A stretch of DNA of 64,000 bases from Sclerodactyla briareus (Eukaryota; Echinodermata; Holothuroidea; Dendrochirotida; Sclerodactylidae). The notes beneath the pieces are model-generated. The model saw only the letters and a list, made by a program, of their open reading frames with translations, was not told where the DNA came from and made no database searches. Shown here in pieces: positions 25,701 to 33,539 of this stretch. The DNA lies in the NCBI GenBank assembly GCA_026419785.1, contig JAODTK010005855.1, positions 62,001 through 126,000 on the forward strand. The letters run 5' to 3'. Position 1 is the stretch's first letter; every line of letters begins with the position of its first letter. Both the position numbers and the translations under genes were made by a program.

Positions 25701-28700
25701 ATGGCAACTCGCTAAAATTGCCTACCACCTTGGATATATCATGCTCAAATCCCTGGTGCTGAGCATCACGAGAAGGCAACAGGTACTATTTTAACCATTT
25801 TAAAGTCTTTGGTATTGACCAGAATGGGAATCGAGCCCCAGTCTCCTGGTGGAAGGCTGACGCTCTACCAACTGTGCCAATTACTCAGTTAAAGCAAATG
25901 ATTCACAGTCTTGTAGGTGCTCAATATGCTCCCGGTTCACACATACACCCACAAAACACCTGCATGTACCGAGGATAATGATACACAGTCTGATAACTGC
26001 TCATATATGCTCAAGATCTCCCACATACACCTGCATGTACCGAGGATAATGATACACAGTCTGATAACTGCTCATATATGCTCCAGATCTCCACATACAC
26101 CTGCATGTACTGAGGATAATGATACACAGTCTGATAACTGCTCATATGTGCTCCAGATCTCCCACATACACCGGATGTTACCGAGAATAATGATTCACAG
26201 TCGGATAACTGCTCATATATGCTCCAGATCTCCCACAGACACCTGCATGTACCAAGGATAATGATACACAGTCTGATAAGTGCTCATATATGCTCCAGAT
26301 CTCCCACATACACCTGCATGTATCCAAAGTCTTAAGTACTGAGAACTGGGGATGTGACTTCTTCTGTACACAATTTCTTATGTGCCTATTTATGCACTGG
26401 GACTACCACATACAACTGCATGTTGCTGAAGTAAGTACCGAGGACATTCATGCCAGTGACTCCTGTAGTATACACAATTTCTTAGGTGTATATATAGCTC
26501 ATCCCACACAACCTGAAGCGAGTATTGAGGGCAGGTATCATGTCAGTGGCGATAGGACTTCTGTTGTCCACAGTTAAGAGGTTTATATATATAGTTAAGC
26601 CCCAGGGCTCACACACACTGTCATGTACCCGAGGGAAGGGAAATGTCTGAAAATTGAGTCTTCATGTTTGTTTTAATAAGATGAATGCTATTTCCCAACT
26701 TTCTGGTGCTTTCCAGTGTCTGTAAAGAGTTACTCTCTACTAGCCGTACACCCGATGAATGTACTTGTGCTAGTGCCTTGATGGTGAAACTTTTTTCACA
26801 AGGGATCCCCTATATATGGGGAGGAATAACCTTTACAGTCATCTCCTACATATACGGCCATATATCTATGCTATGTGTCCTAGGTTAGATCGGTGGCAAG
26901 ATAATAATGGCTGACAGCCCTACTCATTCGGGCACTCCAGTCATATTTTCACCACTCCAGTCAATTTTTCACCACCTTCCTCTTTGTTGTATTGGCGAAT
27001 ATATAAATTTCTTTGATGATTCCTCCTCTATCCCACCCAAATGTCCCATATATCAGGCAACATCATTACTGGAAACAATTTTCTGAAATCATCTGCACAA
27101 CTCATTTTTTGGGGGGTTTTCCAAGTCCCCATGCGCTTCAGATTTCTTGCTCAATTCCAGGAATGCAGATCTTGTTCACACAACCCGCCCTCTTCTGTCG
27201 TTTTGTAGGGTGCTACCCCAAAGGACGGGCCCAGTGCTGGGTGCACGATTGTCACTGCCCTCATGTCCCTGGCCTTGAATCAGCCGGTCCGCCAAAACGT
27301 TGCAATGACGGGCGAGGTCTCCCTCACGGGCAAGATACTACCGGTTGGAGGCATCAAGGAAAAGACAATAGCGGTAAGGGTATACAAGGGATAGTGAGGG
27401 GGGCATTCAGAGGCATTAAGGGTATACCTGTGGTTGATAGGGGTAATCAGAGGCATCAAGGACACATCACAGATAGTGAGCGAGAGCATTCAGAGGCATT
27501 AAAGGTATACCTGTGGTAGTTACGAGGTGATCAGTGGCATCATTGGGGGTATACCCGTGGTAGTTATGGGATGATCGGTGGCATTGGGGGATACCCGTGG
27601 TAGTTACGAGGTGATCAGTGCATTGGGGGTATACCCGTGGTAGTTACGGGATGATCGGTGGCCTTGGGGGTATACCCGTGGTAGTTACGAGGTGGTCAGT
27701 GGCATTGGGGGTATACCGTGGTAGTTACGGGGTAATCAGAGGCATTGAGGGTATACCCGTGTAGTTACGAGGTGATCAGTGGCATTCGGGGTATACCCGT
27801 GGTTGTTACGGGGTGATCAGAGGCATTGAGGGTATACCCGTGGTAGTTACGGGGTGATCAGTGGCATGGGGGTATACCCGTGTAGTTACGGGATGATCGT
27901 GGCATTGGGGGTATACCCGTGGTAGTTACGGGATGATCGGTGGCATTGGGGGTATACCGGTGTAGTTACGAGGTGATCAGTGGCATGGGGGTATACCCGT
28001 GGTAGTTACGAGGTAATCAAGAGGCATTGAGGGTATACCCGTGGTAGTTACGAGGTGGTCAGTGGCATGGGGGTATACCCGTGGTTGTTACGGGGTGATC
28101 AGTGGCATTGGGGGTATACCCGTGGTAGTACGAGGTGATCAGTGGCATTGGGGGTATACCGGTGGTAGTTAAGGGATGATCGGTGGCATTGGGGGTATAC
28201 CCGTGGTAGTTACGGGGGGATCAGTGGCATTGGGGGTATACCCATGGTAGTTACGGGGTGATCGGTGGCATTGGGGGTATCCCCGTGGTAGTTACGGGGT
28301 GATCAGTGGCATGGGGGTATACCCGTGGTAGTTACGGGGTGGGTGATCAGTGGCATTGCGGGTACACCCGTGGTAGTTACGGGGTGATCAGTGGCATTGC
28401 GGGTATACCCGTGTAGTTACGGGATGATCGGTGGCATTGGGGGTATACCCGTGGTAGTTCGAGGTGATCAGTGCATTGGGGGTATACCTGTGGTAGTTAC
28501 GGGGTAATCAGAGGCATTGAGGGTATACCCGTGGTTGTTACGGGGTGATCAGTGGCATTGGGGGTATAACCCGTGGTAGTTACGGGGTGATCAGAGGCAT
28601 TGAGGGTATACCCGTGGTTGTTACGGGGTGATCAGTGCATTGGGGGTATACCCATGGTAGTTACGGGGTGATCAGAGGTATTGAGGTATACCCGTGGTAG

Positions 28701-30683
28701 TTAAGGGGTGATCAGTGGCATTGGGGGTATACCGGTGGTAGTTATGGGGTGATCAGAGGCATTAACCATGGAGCTAATATATTAATGGACAACTGTAGGG
28801 TGAATTGTAAAGAGGCTAATATATCAGCTGGAGACAAACTGAATGCGTCAGTCCAAACCCGAAGTTCATACGGAAATAAAGTCCTTTGAAGTTTGTGCAT
28901 GCATGTGTATTGTGCAAGATCAAAAAAGCTCCCATCATGCAATAATGATAGGGTCATACCTGCACAACCCGGAAATCATTTCGTTGCTTTCTATTGAAAT
29001 TCACTCATCATTTTCACTTCGAAAAGCATTTAGTCTATGGGAGAGGATTGCTGTACAATGGTAGGTGTTGATAGTTTCTTTGGTGAGAGAAGGACATCAG
29101 AACTTCTGCTAAATAGCGCCTTATTCAACAAAATGAAACAATGAAATACATAACATAACTTCCTGGGTTGTCCAAGTGTGATGTCAGCGTTATTGCACAA
29201 TTGGGATTATTCCCAAAAGCTCTGCATAATGGACCAAACTTTGAAGGCCAATAACTCCACATAGGAACATCGTATTGGAATGGTGTTTGATTTCCCATTC
29301 TCCACTAAGATTCTATGTTGCATAAGCCTGCAGTTGTCCTTCAACTGGGGGGGGAATGACAGGCATATGCATCCAACTATTTGGAGAGATAAGAAAAGTC
29401 CCGGAACGACAAGAGATTTTATCTGTACCTGTAGCACCGTGCCAGCAACATACAGTTTCCGTCACACTAATCTGAAATTGTATGCGAATTGCTGAGACAA
29501 ATTCTAGGTAGAGCAACATGGGTGTGAAAGGTACGGTATGTTTATGTAGGGGTATCAATGCAAGGGGTGCAATCGCCTCACAGCACGGGTGTGGGGGACT
29601 TTCTTCTTCAAGGCTATAGATACGGCGGCTGATGCCAAAGGTCCGTTGTACATGCCTCGTGCATGGTCACAGCAAATTTCCGAAAAATATTTACATATTG
29701 TTCATCTTCAGTATACTACAGCACCAATTCAGTATAGGAGGGTAATCGTTCAATTGCTGGGTGACAGGGCTCCACTGAGCCTAGTGGTTCCTTGTTGTTC
29801 CTGTCAGCTGAACGATATGTGTGCATCCCATCTGTGTAGGCTGTGTGCCAACTGGTGTGTGTATATTTTTCAAGTTTGTTCATTGTAATCACCTCTGTTA
29901 GTTAAAGTACAGTGGTTTCGAAAGACAACTTTTCATAATTTTGTTGGGAGAGTTATCAAAAGATACAAATGGTCAATTAACTGACTTTGAAGTCAGTGAA
30001 AATTAAATTTTTAACCTGTACAGAGGGCCTCTTGTGTCATCACGAGGGACCTTTCTGCTAGATTATTCCATGAACTGTTTGTATTCAACATGCTGCATCC
30101 AGAAGATTGTTGAACATAGCACGCCCGAAATCGAGCAATGACAGATAGAGTATGCATGTTCAGACTTTTGTGTGTGCGTCTAAAGTAGCTACAGAGAATC
30201 TGTACAGAAACAATGCACACTCATGTGTCTTTTTCTCTGAAGCCAGGTTTTCGCACAACATTTTTAGCGAGTGGAAAATTTCATGTGCGGTGTTCTGGCC
30301 AATGCATTATTTTGGCTGATAAAACGCAGTACACACCATAATTCAAATTGATTTTCTGGTGGAGGCATTAATGTAACATACAGAAACAGTCAATGAAGAC
30401 CATCGTACTTCAATGAGGCATGGGGTGGTCAGATGGACCAACGATAGTCTACTGAATGGGATTATTTGTTCTTTGTTACAAACTGACAAACTGTACGATC
30501 CCAATAAGATCAAACTGATTTCTCTTTCTTTCTGTACAGGCCAGGAGAGCAGGAGTAGACTGTATCATCCTACCAGCAGAGAACCGCAAGGATTACTCCG
30601 ACCTACAGTCATTCATCACGGACGGGCTTGAAGTGCATTTTGTTGAAAACTATACGGAGGTGTACAACATTGTATTTCCCTGA
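674..30683 (+). CDS. LONP1: Mitochondrial Lon protease, LONP1-like, 3' thirteen exons (gene model)
   Basis: ATP-dependent AAA+ serine protease of the mitochondrial matrix that degrades damaged and regulatory proteins. Exons read from the sequence: 674-804, 2426-2519, 4562-4702, 5881-5999, 8486-8547, 10155-10242, 11125-11246, 14018-14134, 23341-23485, 23947-24111, 25052-25263, 27209-27373, 30540-30683. In order they encode the pre-AAA coiled segment, the Walker A region, Walker B (LVLIDE), sensor 1 (FICTDNV), the sensor 2 region (RESGGRNL), the Lon-protease domain with GPSAGC and GGIKEK, and the C-terminus ending VFP-stop. The mitochondrial targeting and N-domain exons are outside the window. 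All exons have GT/AG borders, but exons 1-7 and 9 need indel correction to stay in frame, exon 10 lacks one terminal G, and the Walker A lysine codon reads Asn. Exons 8, 11, 12 and 13 are clean. Either the gene is functional and the consensus is poor, or it is decaying. Family identity is certain from sequence similarity. Confidence 0.93.
805..2425. other. LONP1 intron 1 in window
   Basis: Contains the C-rich tract at 1880-2280. Nothing coding seen. Confidence 0.7.
1880..2280. repeat. C/CT-rich low-complexity tract
   Basis: About 400 bases dominated by CCCC, CCCTCTCTCCCC and CCCCTACC motifs in the intron between LONP1 exons 1 and 2. All proline-rich reading frames here are by-products of composition. 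Confidence 0.95.
2426..2519 (+). CDS. LONP1: LONP1 exon 2 in window: helical linker, MDNHSSEF motif
   Basis: A polypyrimidine run and AG at 2424-2425 precede the exon; donor GTATAT follows at 2520. It encodes [11 protein letters not shown] and MDNHSSEF, matching the Lon segment between the coiled region and the conserved LDWL motif. Two single-base losses, one in a C run (near 2440) and one in a G run (near 2489), break the frame. Both are homopolymer shortenings, the signature expected from read error more than from random decay. Confidence 0.88.
2898..2972 (+). mobile_element. Weak tRNA-like / SINE-like segment
   Basis: GAGTTAGCTCAGTCAGTATA resembles a tRNA A box and D arm. The B box position (GGTTATGATCTG) is degenerate. 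Probably an old SINE fragment. Confidence 0.3.
3660..3715. repeat. ATCT / ATCC simple repeat
   Basis: ATCTATCTATCTAG followed by CCATCCATCCATCCATCC. Short microsatellite in LONP1 intron 2. Confidence 0.9.
4038..4345 (+). repeat. Tandem array, about 115-bp unit, three copies
   Basis: Copies start at 4038, 4151 and 4268 with AGTGTAGGGATATAGTAATG, followed by GGTAGTCTGACGTGT and CATACATTGACAGGGTC. Lies in LONP1 intron 2. Confidence 0.85.
4562..4702 (+). CDS. LONP1: LONP1 exon 3 in window: LDWL / [10 protein letters not shown] segment
   Basis: Acceptor AG at 4560-4561, donor GTAAAA at 4703. Encodes VTR, then [11 protein letters not shown], then [20 protein letters not shown] and DVKNRIL, which is the conserved entry to the Lon AAA+ module. 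The three blocks are in different frames, so there is an extra base near 4572 and another near 4614. The exon end continues in frame to exon 4 (RIL followed by EFIAVS), as in vertebrate LONP1. Confidence 0.9.
4703..5880. other. LONP1 intron 3 in window
   Basis: No repeat array or coding signal seen. Confidence 0.7.
5881..5999 (+). CDS. LONP1: LONP1 exon 4 in window: Walker A exon
   Basis: Acceptor AG at 5879-5880, donor GTGAGT at 6000. Encodes [14 protein letters not shown], then a degraded P-loop, then [14 protein letters not shown]. In Lon the P-loop is GPPGVGKTS. Here the region 5940-5963 is about two bases short and the lysine codon reads AAT (Asn) instead of AAA/AAG. Taken literally this would abolish nucleotide binding. 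The lesion sits in C and G homopolymers, so a consensus error is at least as likely as a true mutation. Confidence 0.88.
6000..8485. other. LONP1 intron 4 in window
   Basis: Contains the poly-G tract at 7706-7756. The sequence on either side of it has a short similarity (GAACACTGAAAAACAGTGGG before and GAACACCGCAAAACAGTGGG after about 100 bases). No exon recognised. Confidence 0.7.
7706..7756. repeat. Poly-G tract
   Basis: About 48 nearly uninterrupted G residues. Could form quadruplex structure; tract length in the consensus is unreliable. Confidence 0.95.
8486..8547 (+). CDS. LONP1: LONP1 exon 5 in window: pore-loop exon (YFRFSVGGMTDVAEIKGH)
   Basis: Acceptor AG at 8484-8485, donor GTTATG at 8548. 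The nucleotide sequence clearly carries the Lon block that includes the substrate-gripping pore loop, but it is 62 bases long where 56 are expected. The excess is spread over several small insertions (an extra C near 8501, about four bases near 8520-8524, two near 8536) and one missing G. This is the most damaged LONP1 exon in the window. Confidence 0.82.
8548..10154. other. LONP1 intron 5 in window
   Basis: A C-rich patch at 8905-8990. Otherwise nothing recognised. Confidence 0.7.
10155..10242 (+). CDS. LONP1: LONP1 exon 6 in window: Walker B exon
   Basis: Acceptor AG at 10153-10154, donor GTGAGT at 10243. Encodes [11 protein letters not shown], then in another frame [23 protein letters not shown] is Walker B with its catalytic Glu. 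One base is missing in the G run at the exon start and one is extra near 10190. The exon ends phase 0 and joins VDKIGKG of exon 7. Confidence 0.88.
10243..11124. other. LONP1 intron 6 in window
   Basis: Purine-rich patch at 10275-10320. Several overlapping minus-strand ORFs near 10470-10880 look like chance frames. Confidence 0.7.
11125..11246 (+). CDS. LONP1: LONP1 exon 7 in window: [18 protein letters not shown]
   Basis: Acceptor AG at 11123-11124, donor GTATGA at 11247. Encodes [29 protein letters not shown], then in the next frame [11 protein letters not shown]. It is 122 bases where 123 are expected; the missing base is near 11210. A tandem array begins within about 20 bases of its donor site. 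Confidence 0.9.
11258..11700 (+). repeat. 41-bp minisatellite just after the exon 7 donor
   Basis: About ten units of TGAATGCTGACATATGTATA followed by TATGGCCCAGCTTATATGCA and variants, beginning about 12 bases after the donor at 11247. No exon sequence is included. Confidence 0.9.
11701..14017. other. Rest of LONP1 intron 7 in window
   Basis: Contains two related segments about 350 bases apart with TCCGAAATACTTTTTCAATT / TTCGAAATACTTCTCGATTT followed by AAAAAATGCCCC-like runs (11845-11900 and 12210-12265), and a CG-rich palindromic patch at 13110-13135. No exon recognised. Confidence 0.6.
14018..14134 (+). CDS. LONP1: LONP1 exon 8 in window: sensor 1 and arginine-finger region
   Basis: Acceptor AG at 14016-14017, donor GTGAGT at 14135. 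Thirty-nine uninterrupted codons: [20 protein letters not shown] followed by [19 protein letters not shown]. The sensor 1 motif is normally FICTANV; here the Ala position is Asp. [11 protein letters not shown], which holds the arginine finger, is intact. No indels, in contrast to exons 1-7. Confidence 0.94.
14463..14660 (+). repeat. ACTTGACTTG pentamer-rich array
   Basis: Runs of GACTTGACTTG, ACTTGTGACTTG and ACTCGAGTC. A related array in the same orientation is at 22530-22745. They bracket, but are not inverted around, the 6 kb element. Confidence 0.75.
14925..15495 (+). repeat. CCGATAATGA tandem array, left arm
   Basis: A short motif, roughly ACCGATAATGAATCACTA alternating with GATATAAAAATTG and GAAGTAACTTTT, repeats about 25 times with variations. 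It forms the outer end of the left arm of the inverted-repeat element. Confidence 0.85.
16890..17490 (+). repeat. Diverged tandem array with TTCGTACGAA core
   Basis: About nine units of roughly 55-68 bases, each with GAGTCAATTGGTTCGTACGA, then AAACGGAATCGATATTGAT. The core TTCGTACGAA is a 10-base palindrome. Spacer lengths and sequences vary. It lies inside the 6 kb inverted-repeat element. Confidence 0.75.
17856..18269 (-). other. Longest ORF inside the inverted-repeat element, unrecognised
   Basis: A minus-strand frame of 137 codons ([16 protein letters not shown] to ADIRINFT). Nothing in it matches a transposase, reverse transcriptase or other domain I know. It contains [20 protein letters not shown] and a basic C-terminal half. 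It may be chance, or a remnant of an element-encoded protein. Confidence 0.15.
20638..20950 (-). repeat. CCGATAATGA tandem array, right arm (inverted)
   Basis: The same motif as at 14925-15495 on the other strand (ATTATCGGT, AAGTTACTTCATT, TTTTTATATCATTATCGGT). It is shorter and more decayed than the left array and forms the outer end of the right arm. Confidence 0.85.
20956..22529. other. LONP1 intron 8, right flank of the inverted-repeat element
   Basis: Open frames at 20960-21180 ([14 protein letters not shown]) and 21691-22038 on plus, with overlapping minus frames, are the only ORFs of size. None is recognisable. Confidence 0.5.
22530..22745 (+). repeat. ACTTGACTTG pentamer-rich array, second copy
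   Basis: Repeats TGACTTGACTTG, ACTTGTGACTGACTTG and related pentamer runs, in the same orientation as 14463-14660. Confidence 0.75.
23341..23485 (+). CDS. LONP1: LONP1 exon 9 in window: small AAA subdomain, sensor 2
   Basis: Acceptor AG at 23339-23340, donor GTATGA at 23486. Encodes [29 protein letters not shown], then YCRESGG, RNL and QTQIDK in shifted frames. YCRESGxRNL is the sensor 2 signature. The extra T near 23450 and a local loss near 23466 shift the frame. It lies about 9.2 kb after exon 8, because that intron holds the large inverted-repeat element. Confidence 0.87.
23947..24111 (+). CDS. LONP1: LONP1 exon 10 in window: start of proteolytic domain ([13 protein letters not shown])
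   Basis: Acceptor AG at 23945-23946, donor GTGAGT at 24112. Fifty-five clean codons, [13 protein letters not shown] through [14 protein letters not shown]. Joining to exon 11 needs one more G at the exon end (phase 1); the paralogous exon at 58238-58404 and most downstream repeat units do have ATGG before GTGAGT, so this copy appears to have lost one G. The last 30 bases of this exon recur in the array that follows. Confidence 0.95.
24082..24545 (+). repeat. 42-bp minisatellite containing the exon 10 end and its splice donor
   Basis: About ten units of roughly 42 bases. Each unit has GTCGTGATGGGTCTAGCATG, then GACTGCAATGG and GTGAGTCAGG. The first unit is the authentic 3' end of exon 10 ([10 protein letters not shown]) with its donor. 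Because that peptide is conserved across Lon proteins, the array must have grown out of the exon, not the reverse. Confidence 0.95.
25052..25263 (+). CDS. LONP1: LONP1 exon 11 in window: Lon protease domain, beta-strand core
   Basis: Acceptor AG at 25050-25051, donor GTAAGT at 25264. Encodes [40 protein letters not shown] and [10 protein letters not shown] without interruption. Its 212 bases plus one base from exon 10 make exactly 71 codons. [10 protein letters not shown] is a conserved Lon strand leading to the catalytic Ser loop in exon 12. Its last 36 or so bases and the donor are repeated in the array downstream. Confidence 0.95.
25228..26330 (+). repeat. 84-bp minisatellite containing the exon 11 end and its splice donor
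   Basis: Units of about 84 bases. They contain CCAGAGCTCCCACATACACC, TGCATGTACCTGAA, then GTAAGTACCGAGGATAATGA, then TACACAGTCTGGTAG and GCTCATATATG. The first unit is the real exon 11 end ([10 protein letters not shown]) with donor GTAAGT. Later units lose the CTGAAGTAAGT part and shorten. The array is interrupted at about 25516-25890. Confidence 0.95.
25516..25890 (-). mobile_element. tRNA-derived SINE-like insertion within the exon 11 minisatellite
   Basis: The array stops at about 25515 and resumes near 25895. On the minus strand the right part (about 25815-25885) reads TTGGCACAGTTGGTAGAGCG followed about 40 bases later by GGCTCGATTCC, matching pol III A and B boxes. A second B-box-like GGTTCGATCC is near 25545-25560. 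The anticodon arm does not fold convincingly, so a tRNA-derived SINE is more likely than a tRNA gene. Confidence 0.45.
27209..27373 (+). CDS. LONP1: LONP1 exon 12 in window: catalytic Ser-Lys exon
   Basis: Acceptor AG at 27207-27208, donor GTAAGG at 27374. Fifty-five clean codons. [16 protein letters not shown] carries the catalytic serine (codon 27233-27235) and [12 protein letters not shown] carries the catalytic lysine (codon 27356-27358), the dyad that defines the Lon peptidase family S16. Both are intact, so the protease centre is predicted competent. Confidence 0.96.
27374..28770 (+). repeat. 41-bp minisatellite starting at the exon 12 donor
   Basis: More than thirty units of about 41 bases: GTGGTAGTTACGGGGTGATC, AGTGGCATTGGGGGTATACC. 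The earliest units (27374-27520) keep AGAGGCATCAAGGACA and GTATAC, close to the end of exon 12 (GGAGGCATCAAGGAAAA) and its intron start GTAAGGGTATAC, so this array too probably grew from the exon-intron junction. Confidence 0.9.
28782..29345. mobile_element. MITE-like element, TIR AAGGACAACYGCA family, long copy
   Basis: Begins TTAATGGACAACTG and ends TGCAGTTGTCCTTCAA, nearly inverted termini. Shares GTAAAGAGGCTAATAT near the left and CCCATTCTCCACTAAGA near the right with the copy at 41638-41875. No coding capacity. It follows directly on the exon 12 minisatellite. Confidence 0.65.
30540..30683 (+). CDS. LONP1: LONP1 terminal exon
   Basis: Acceptor AG at 30538-30539 after a pyrimidine-rich run. 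Encodes [39 protein letters not shown] and VYNIVFP followed by TGA at 30681-30683. This is the typical animal LONP1 C-terminus. Clean reading frame, 47 codons plus stop. Confidence 0.96.
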   Translation, partial: ARRAGVDCIILPAENRKDYSDLQSFITDGLEVHFVENYTEVYNIVFP

Positions 30684-31158
30684 TCTCTGAGTAAGCTCTG
30701 AGCAATATGAATGCAGGTTTGACTGGTCTTCACTGTACGTGTACTACACGCATCACGTTGTTACTTCAGGTTTCATACGACACCATGAGATGACTTGGTG
30801 GAGGGGATCAAACAATGAAATATTCATAGACGCCTGAAACGTGTATTGTCAGGAACGAGAAAACAATCTCTGGGTTGCATGAGAGATGTGGCATCTCAGA
30901 TCGAGCGATCAAGTTGGATTTGAAGGGAAAGGATCATCATCTATAATTCCCTTGTGATGGTAAGGAAGGATGGGTATTATGTGCAGGTAATTCAGGAATT
31001 CCTAACTGGTGCTCAGACGTGCACGATGGTATTTTGTGGAGGAAAAAGTTGCAGGAGTTGTCAGACGAGCCACTGTTTATGTATTATACAACTGTAGATG
31101 TAGGAGGGAATTGACACCTGTTCAGCCGTCCCTCAACAAAATTTCCAGCCTCATGGAA

Positions 31159-31180
31159 GAGGGGGGGGGGGGGGGGGGGT
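31159..31180. repeat. Poly-G tract
   Basis: About 20 G residues in the LONP1 3' flank. Confidence 0.9.
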
Positions 31181-31309
31181 GGAGATTGGCTTTCCCCATC
31201 CTACCTTATTTGGCCCAAGCTGCAATGCTATTGATCAGTGCAGCTTCAATGGTGGAGCGGAGCTTCAATCGAGGTACCCTGGGTTATCTGCCACCCTCAA
31301 GAAGGCCAC

Positions 31310-31412
31310 ATCCTATAAAGTTCATCCCTCCCATTGATTTTAATATCACGTCAGTTGTAGCGGTAGTGAGATGGTGATCAAAGGTAACATGCACTGTGCT
31401 TACAGCTCCTCT
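31310..31412 (+). repeat. Dispersed repeat, copy 1
   Basis: TATAAAGTTCATCCCTCCCA, ATTTTAATATCACGTCAG, GAGATGGTGATCAAAGGTAA and ACAGCTCC match 32088-32190 in the same orientation with moderate divergence. Confidence 0.65.
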
Positions 31413-31999
31413 ATATAAAACTGGATTTCCTCAGAACTGCTCCCCCGCACACATAAAGATAGTCATAGTGGAACAAATTGGTTTTTGTTCCCATCATGAT
31501 GCAACCATCTTCGTCAGATGCCACAACAAGTTCACTATGACCATATTCTAATCTAACCCCATGACTGTTTATTCATCCCCATGCACACTTGTCACTGTGA
31601 ACTGACTTTCTGCATACCTCTCGTTATTCCGACTGAGATGTCCCCAGGTGTTGTTAGAGAGGGACTAGATGGGAGGGAGGACTGCTACTGTCTGGACACT
31701 ATACAAAATGAGAATGTTTTCATGTTGTTTGATTTGACTTCTGTACCTATTACTCCTGCTCAGCGCCAGAAGACAACAAGGTTAATGGCTACAAGCCCAT
31801 TCCTTACCCTAACCCGTTCACTACTGCATAGGGACCATGCCTGCATGCTGAGCATATGTCAGTGTAGGCTAGGCTATGTAGCCTAACGTTGGTGCGTATA
31901 GCCTCAATACGATGTAGCATAAACATAGCCTTTCTACATTCTTCTCTGCTATAATGCGTTTTTCCTTAAAATACAAATTAGTGTCCATCCAAACTCCTA

Positions 32000-32231
32000 A
32001 GTGATATATGCATGCAGTATCCTGTATACGCTCATCGTCAATATTTTTACCAGCAGAGACCACTTCTTCAGTTGGACATTATTACCGAATTATAAAGTCA
32101 GCTTCCCATTGCATTTTATTATCAAGTCAGTGGTATGGTAGTGATATGGTGATCAAAGGTGTAAAAGGCACTGTGACCATAACAGCTCCATCCAAATGAG
32201 CATATACAGGATACTGCATGCATATATCACT
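32000..32231. mobile_element. 36-bp inverted repeat enclosing 160 bp (hairpin or MITE)
   Basis: 32000-32035 and 32196-32231 are reverse complements with one mismatch (AGTGATATATGCATGCAG at the left outer end; CTGCATGCATATATCACT at the right). The interior has no ORF of note, but 32088-32190 resembles 31310-31412. Confidence 0.75.
32088..32190 (+). repeat. Dispersed repeat, copy 2
   Basis: Direct copy of 31310-31412 (TATAAAGTCAGCTTCCCAT, ATTATCAAGTCAG, ATATGGTGATCAAAGGT). Lies inside the 36-bp inverted repeat. Confidence 0.65.
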
Positions 32232-33533
32232 ATATACCCATCTGCCTATGAAATTTCTTACCCCCCCATTACTCTTTTCCAGGTATGGGTCCTCATTTCC
32301 ACTACATATCTGCCACTACCGAACCAGAGTGATTTGAAAAAAAAAATGTCAAGGGGGGTGAATCAATCGAATTTATCTGCCTGTCAGAGCTTTGGAAAGC
32401 TCCTGTAAATGGAAAACTGTTGACTCTAATTTGTGATTTAATCTGGTGATATCCTCAGTATCCAAGGCTTGTTGTTTTAGGGTAACACTCACCTTTTTAG
32501 AAGGGATTATCCTCGCAATACTAAATATAGGCATTTACCGTTGGTTTGGGTTTCTGTCAGTTCATGGATTGTCAGAACTCAGTCAATGAAAGCAGACTAG
32601 TCAGTAGAATTCAAAGCAATTTTTCCGGTAAAAACAGTCCATAACATCATCTGACAACTCTTCGGTGGTGATTACCTTTGGCTTACCCGCTGTCGCTACT
32701 TTGTAAACTCTCTAATTTGTTTATAGGACTGTTAGTAACCTTCTAAACCTCACACTATGATCATAGAGCTGTGAGAGTTGTATGGAAGCTGGATAGGTGC
32801 AGCACCGTAACTACTCAATGATTAGTACAATGTCAGATGGGTAGGCGGCACCAATCCAAAGACTGAAAACTATTACTGTGTATTGGCAAAACTTCAAATG
32901 GTTAGTAAAACCTGGTCACGCTCATGACACGGGGCCTTATTGAACATTTTGTTTTTTTTTTTGGGCGAGAACGTCATGCCTCCAAGGTCACATGTGGACT
33001 GTTACATGTGAACCGAACATGACATGAATAACGGCACCAAAAGTCCTGATCTTCGACCTTACTCTCTAAAGAACCCACTGTCGTAACAGGCCGGACCAAC
33101 TAGGGCCTGAGCTCCAACGTACAGGGGAGCAGCGTTGTGTGTGTTGTGATTGGCTGAGTGAATTTCATCACTAATTGGACCCAGCTGGAGACCCGCAGAA
33201 TCCAGAATATTCCGGATGAAACGATTATCTGGAATTGGGGAACGGATCAGGGCTTTCAGGCGATTAGGGGGGGGTGGGTGCTAGCTGCCACTGATCCAAA
33301 GAAGACTGTTGTCACATGATTGAACGTCAGAAGGCGTTAACATACCTTGGTGAATCCCCCTAATCTTCACCCTTCAGGTTTCCACAGAAAAGGCAATCCC
33401 CCACCAAGAAAAATTGCAATTACGATACCTGTATAGTGTCTTTTGTGGTTCCTTGAAGTCATCATACTTTGCACCAGCGCAGGCAATTATGTAGTTTACC
33501 AAGTTGCAACATGTTTTCGTCAGGATGTAATGT

Positions 33534-33539
33534 AATAAA
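33534..33539 (+). promoter_or_regulatory. Candidate polyadenylation signal AATAAA
   Basis: A canonical AATAAA is followed about 25-30 bases later by a GT/T-rich run (GTGTGATTTGTTTTT), the usual layout of a 3' end. It lies about 2.85 kb past the LONP1 stop, and I saw no earlier AATAAA in between. It could serve LONP1 with a long 3' UTR or be chance. Confidence 0.3.

Larger units (their letters stand above)
30684..33533. other. LONP1 3' flank or 3' UTR
   Basis: Poly-G tract, two copies of a dispersed repeat and the 36-bp inverted repeat. No coding exon recognised. Confidence 0.6.

Noticed and set aside
25815..25885. Functional tRNA gene on the minus strand
   Set aside because: A and B boxes are present but the anticodon arm does not pair and the acceptor stem is not evident; SINE fragment preferred.
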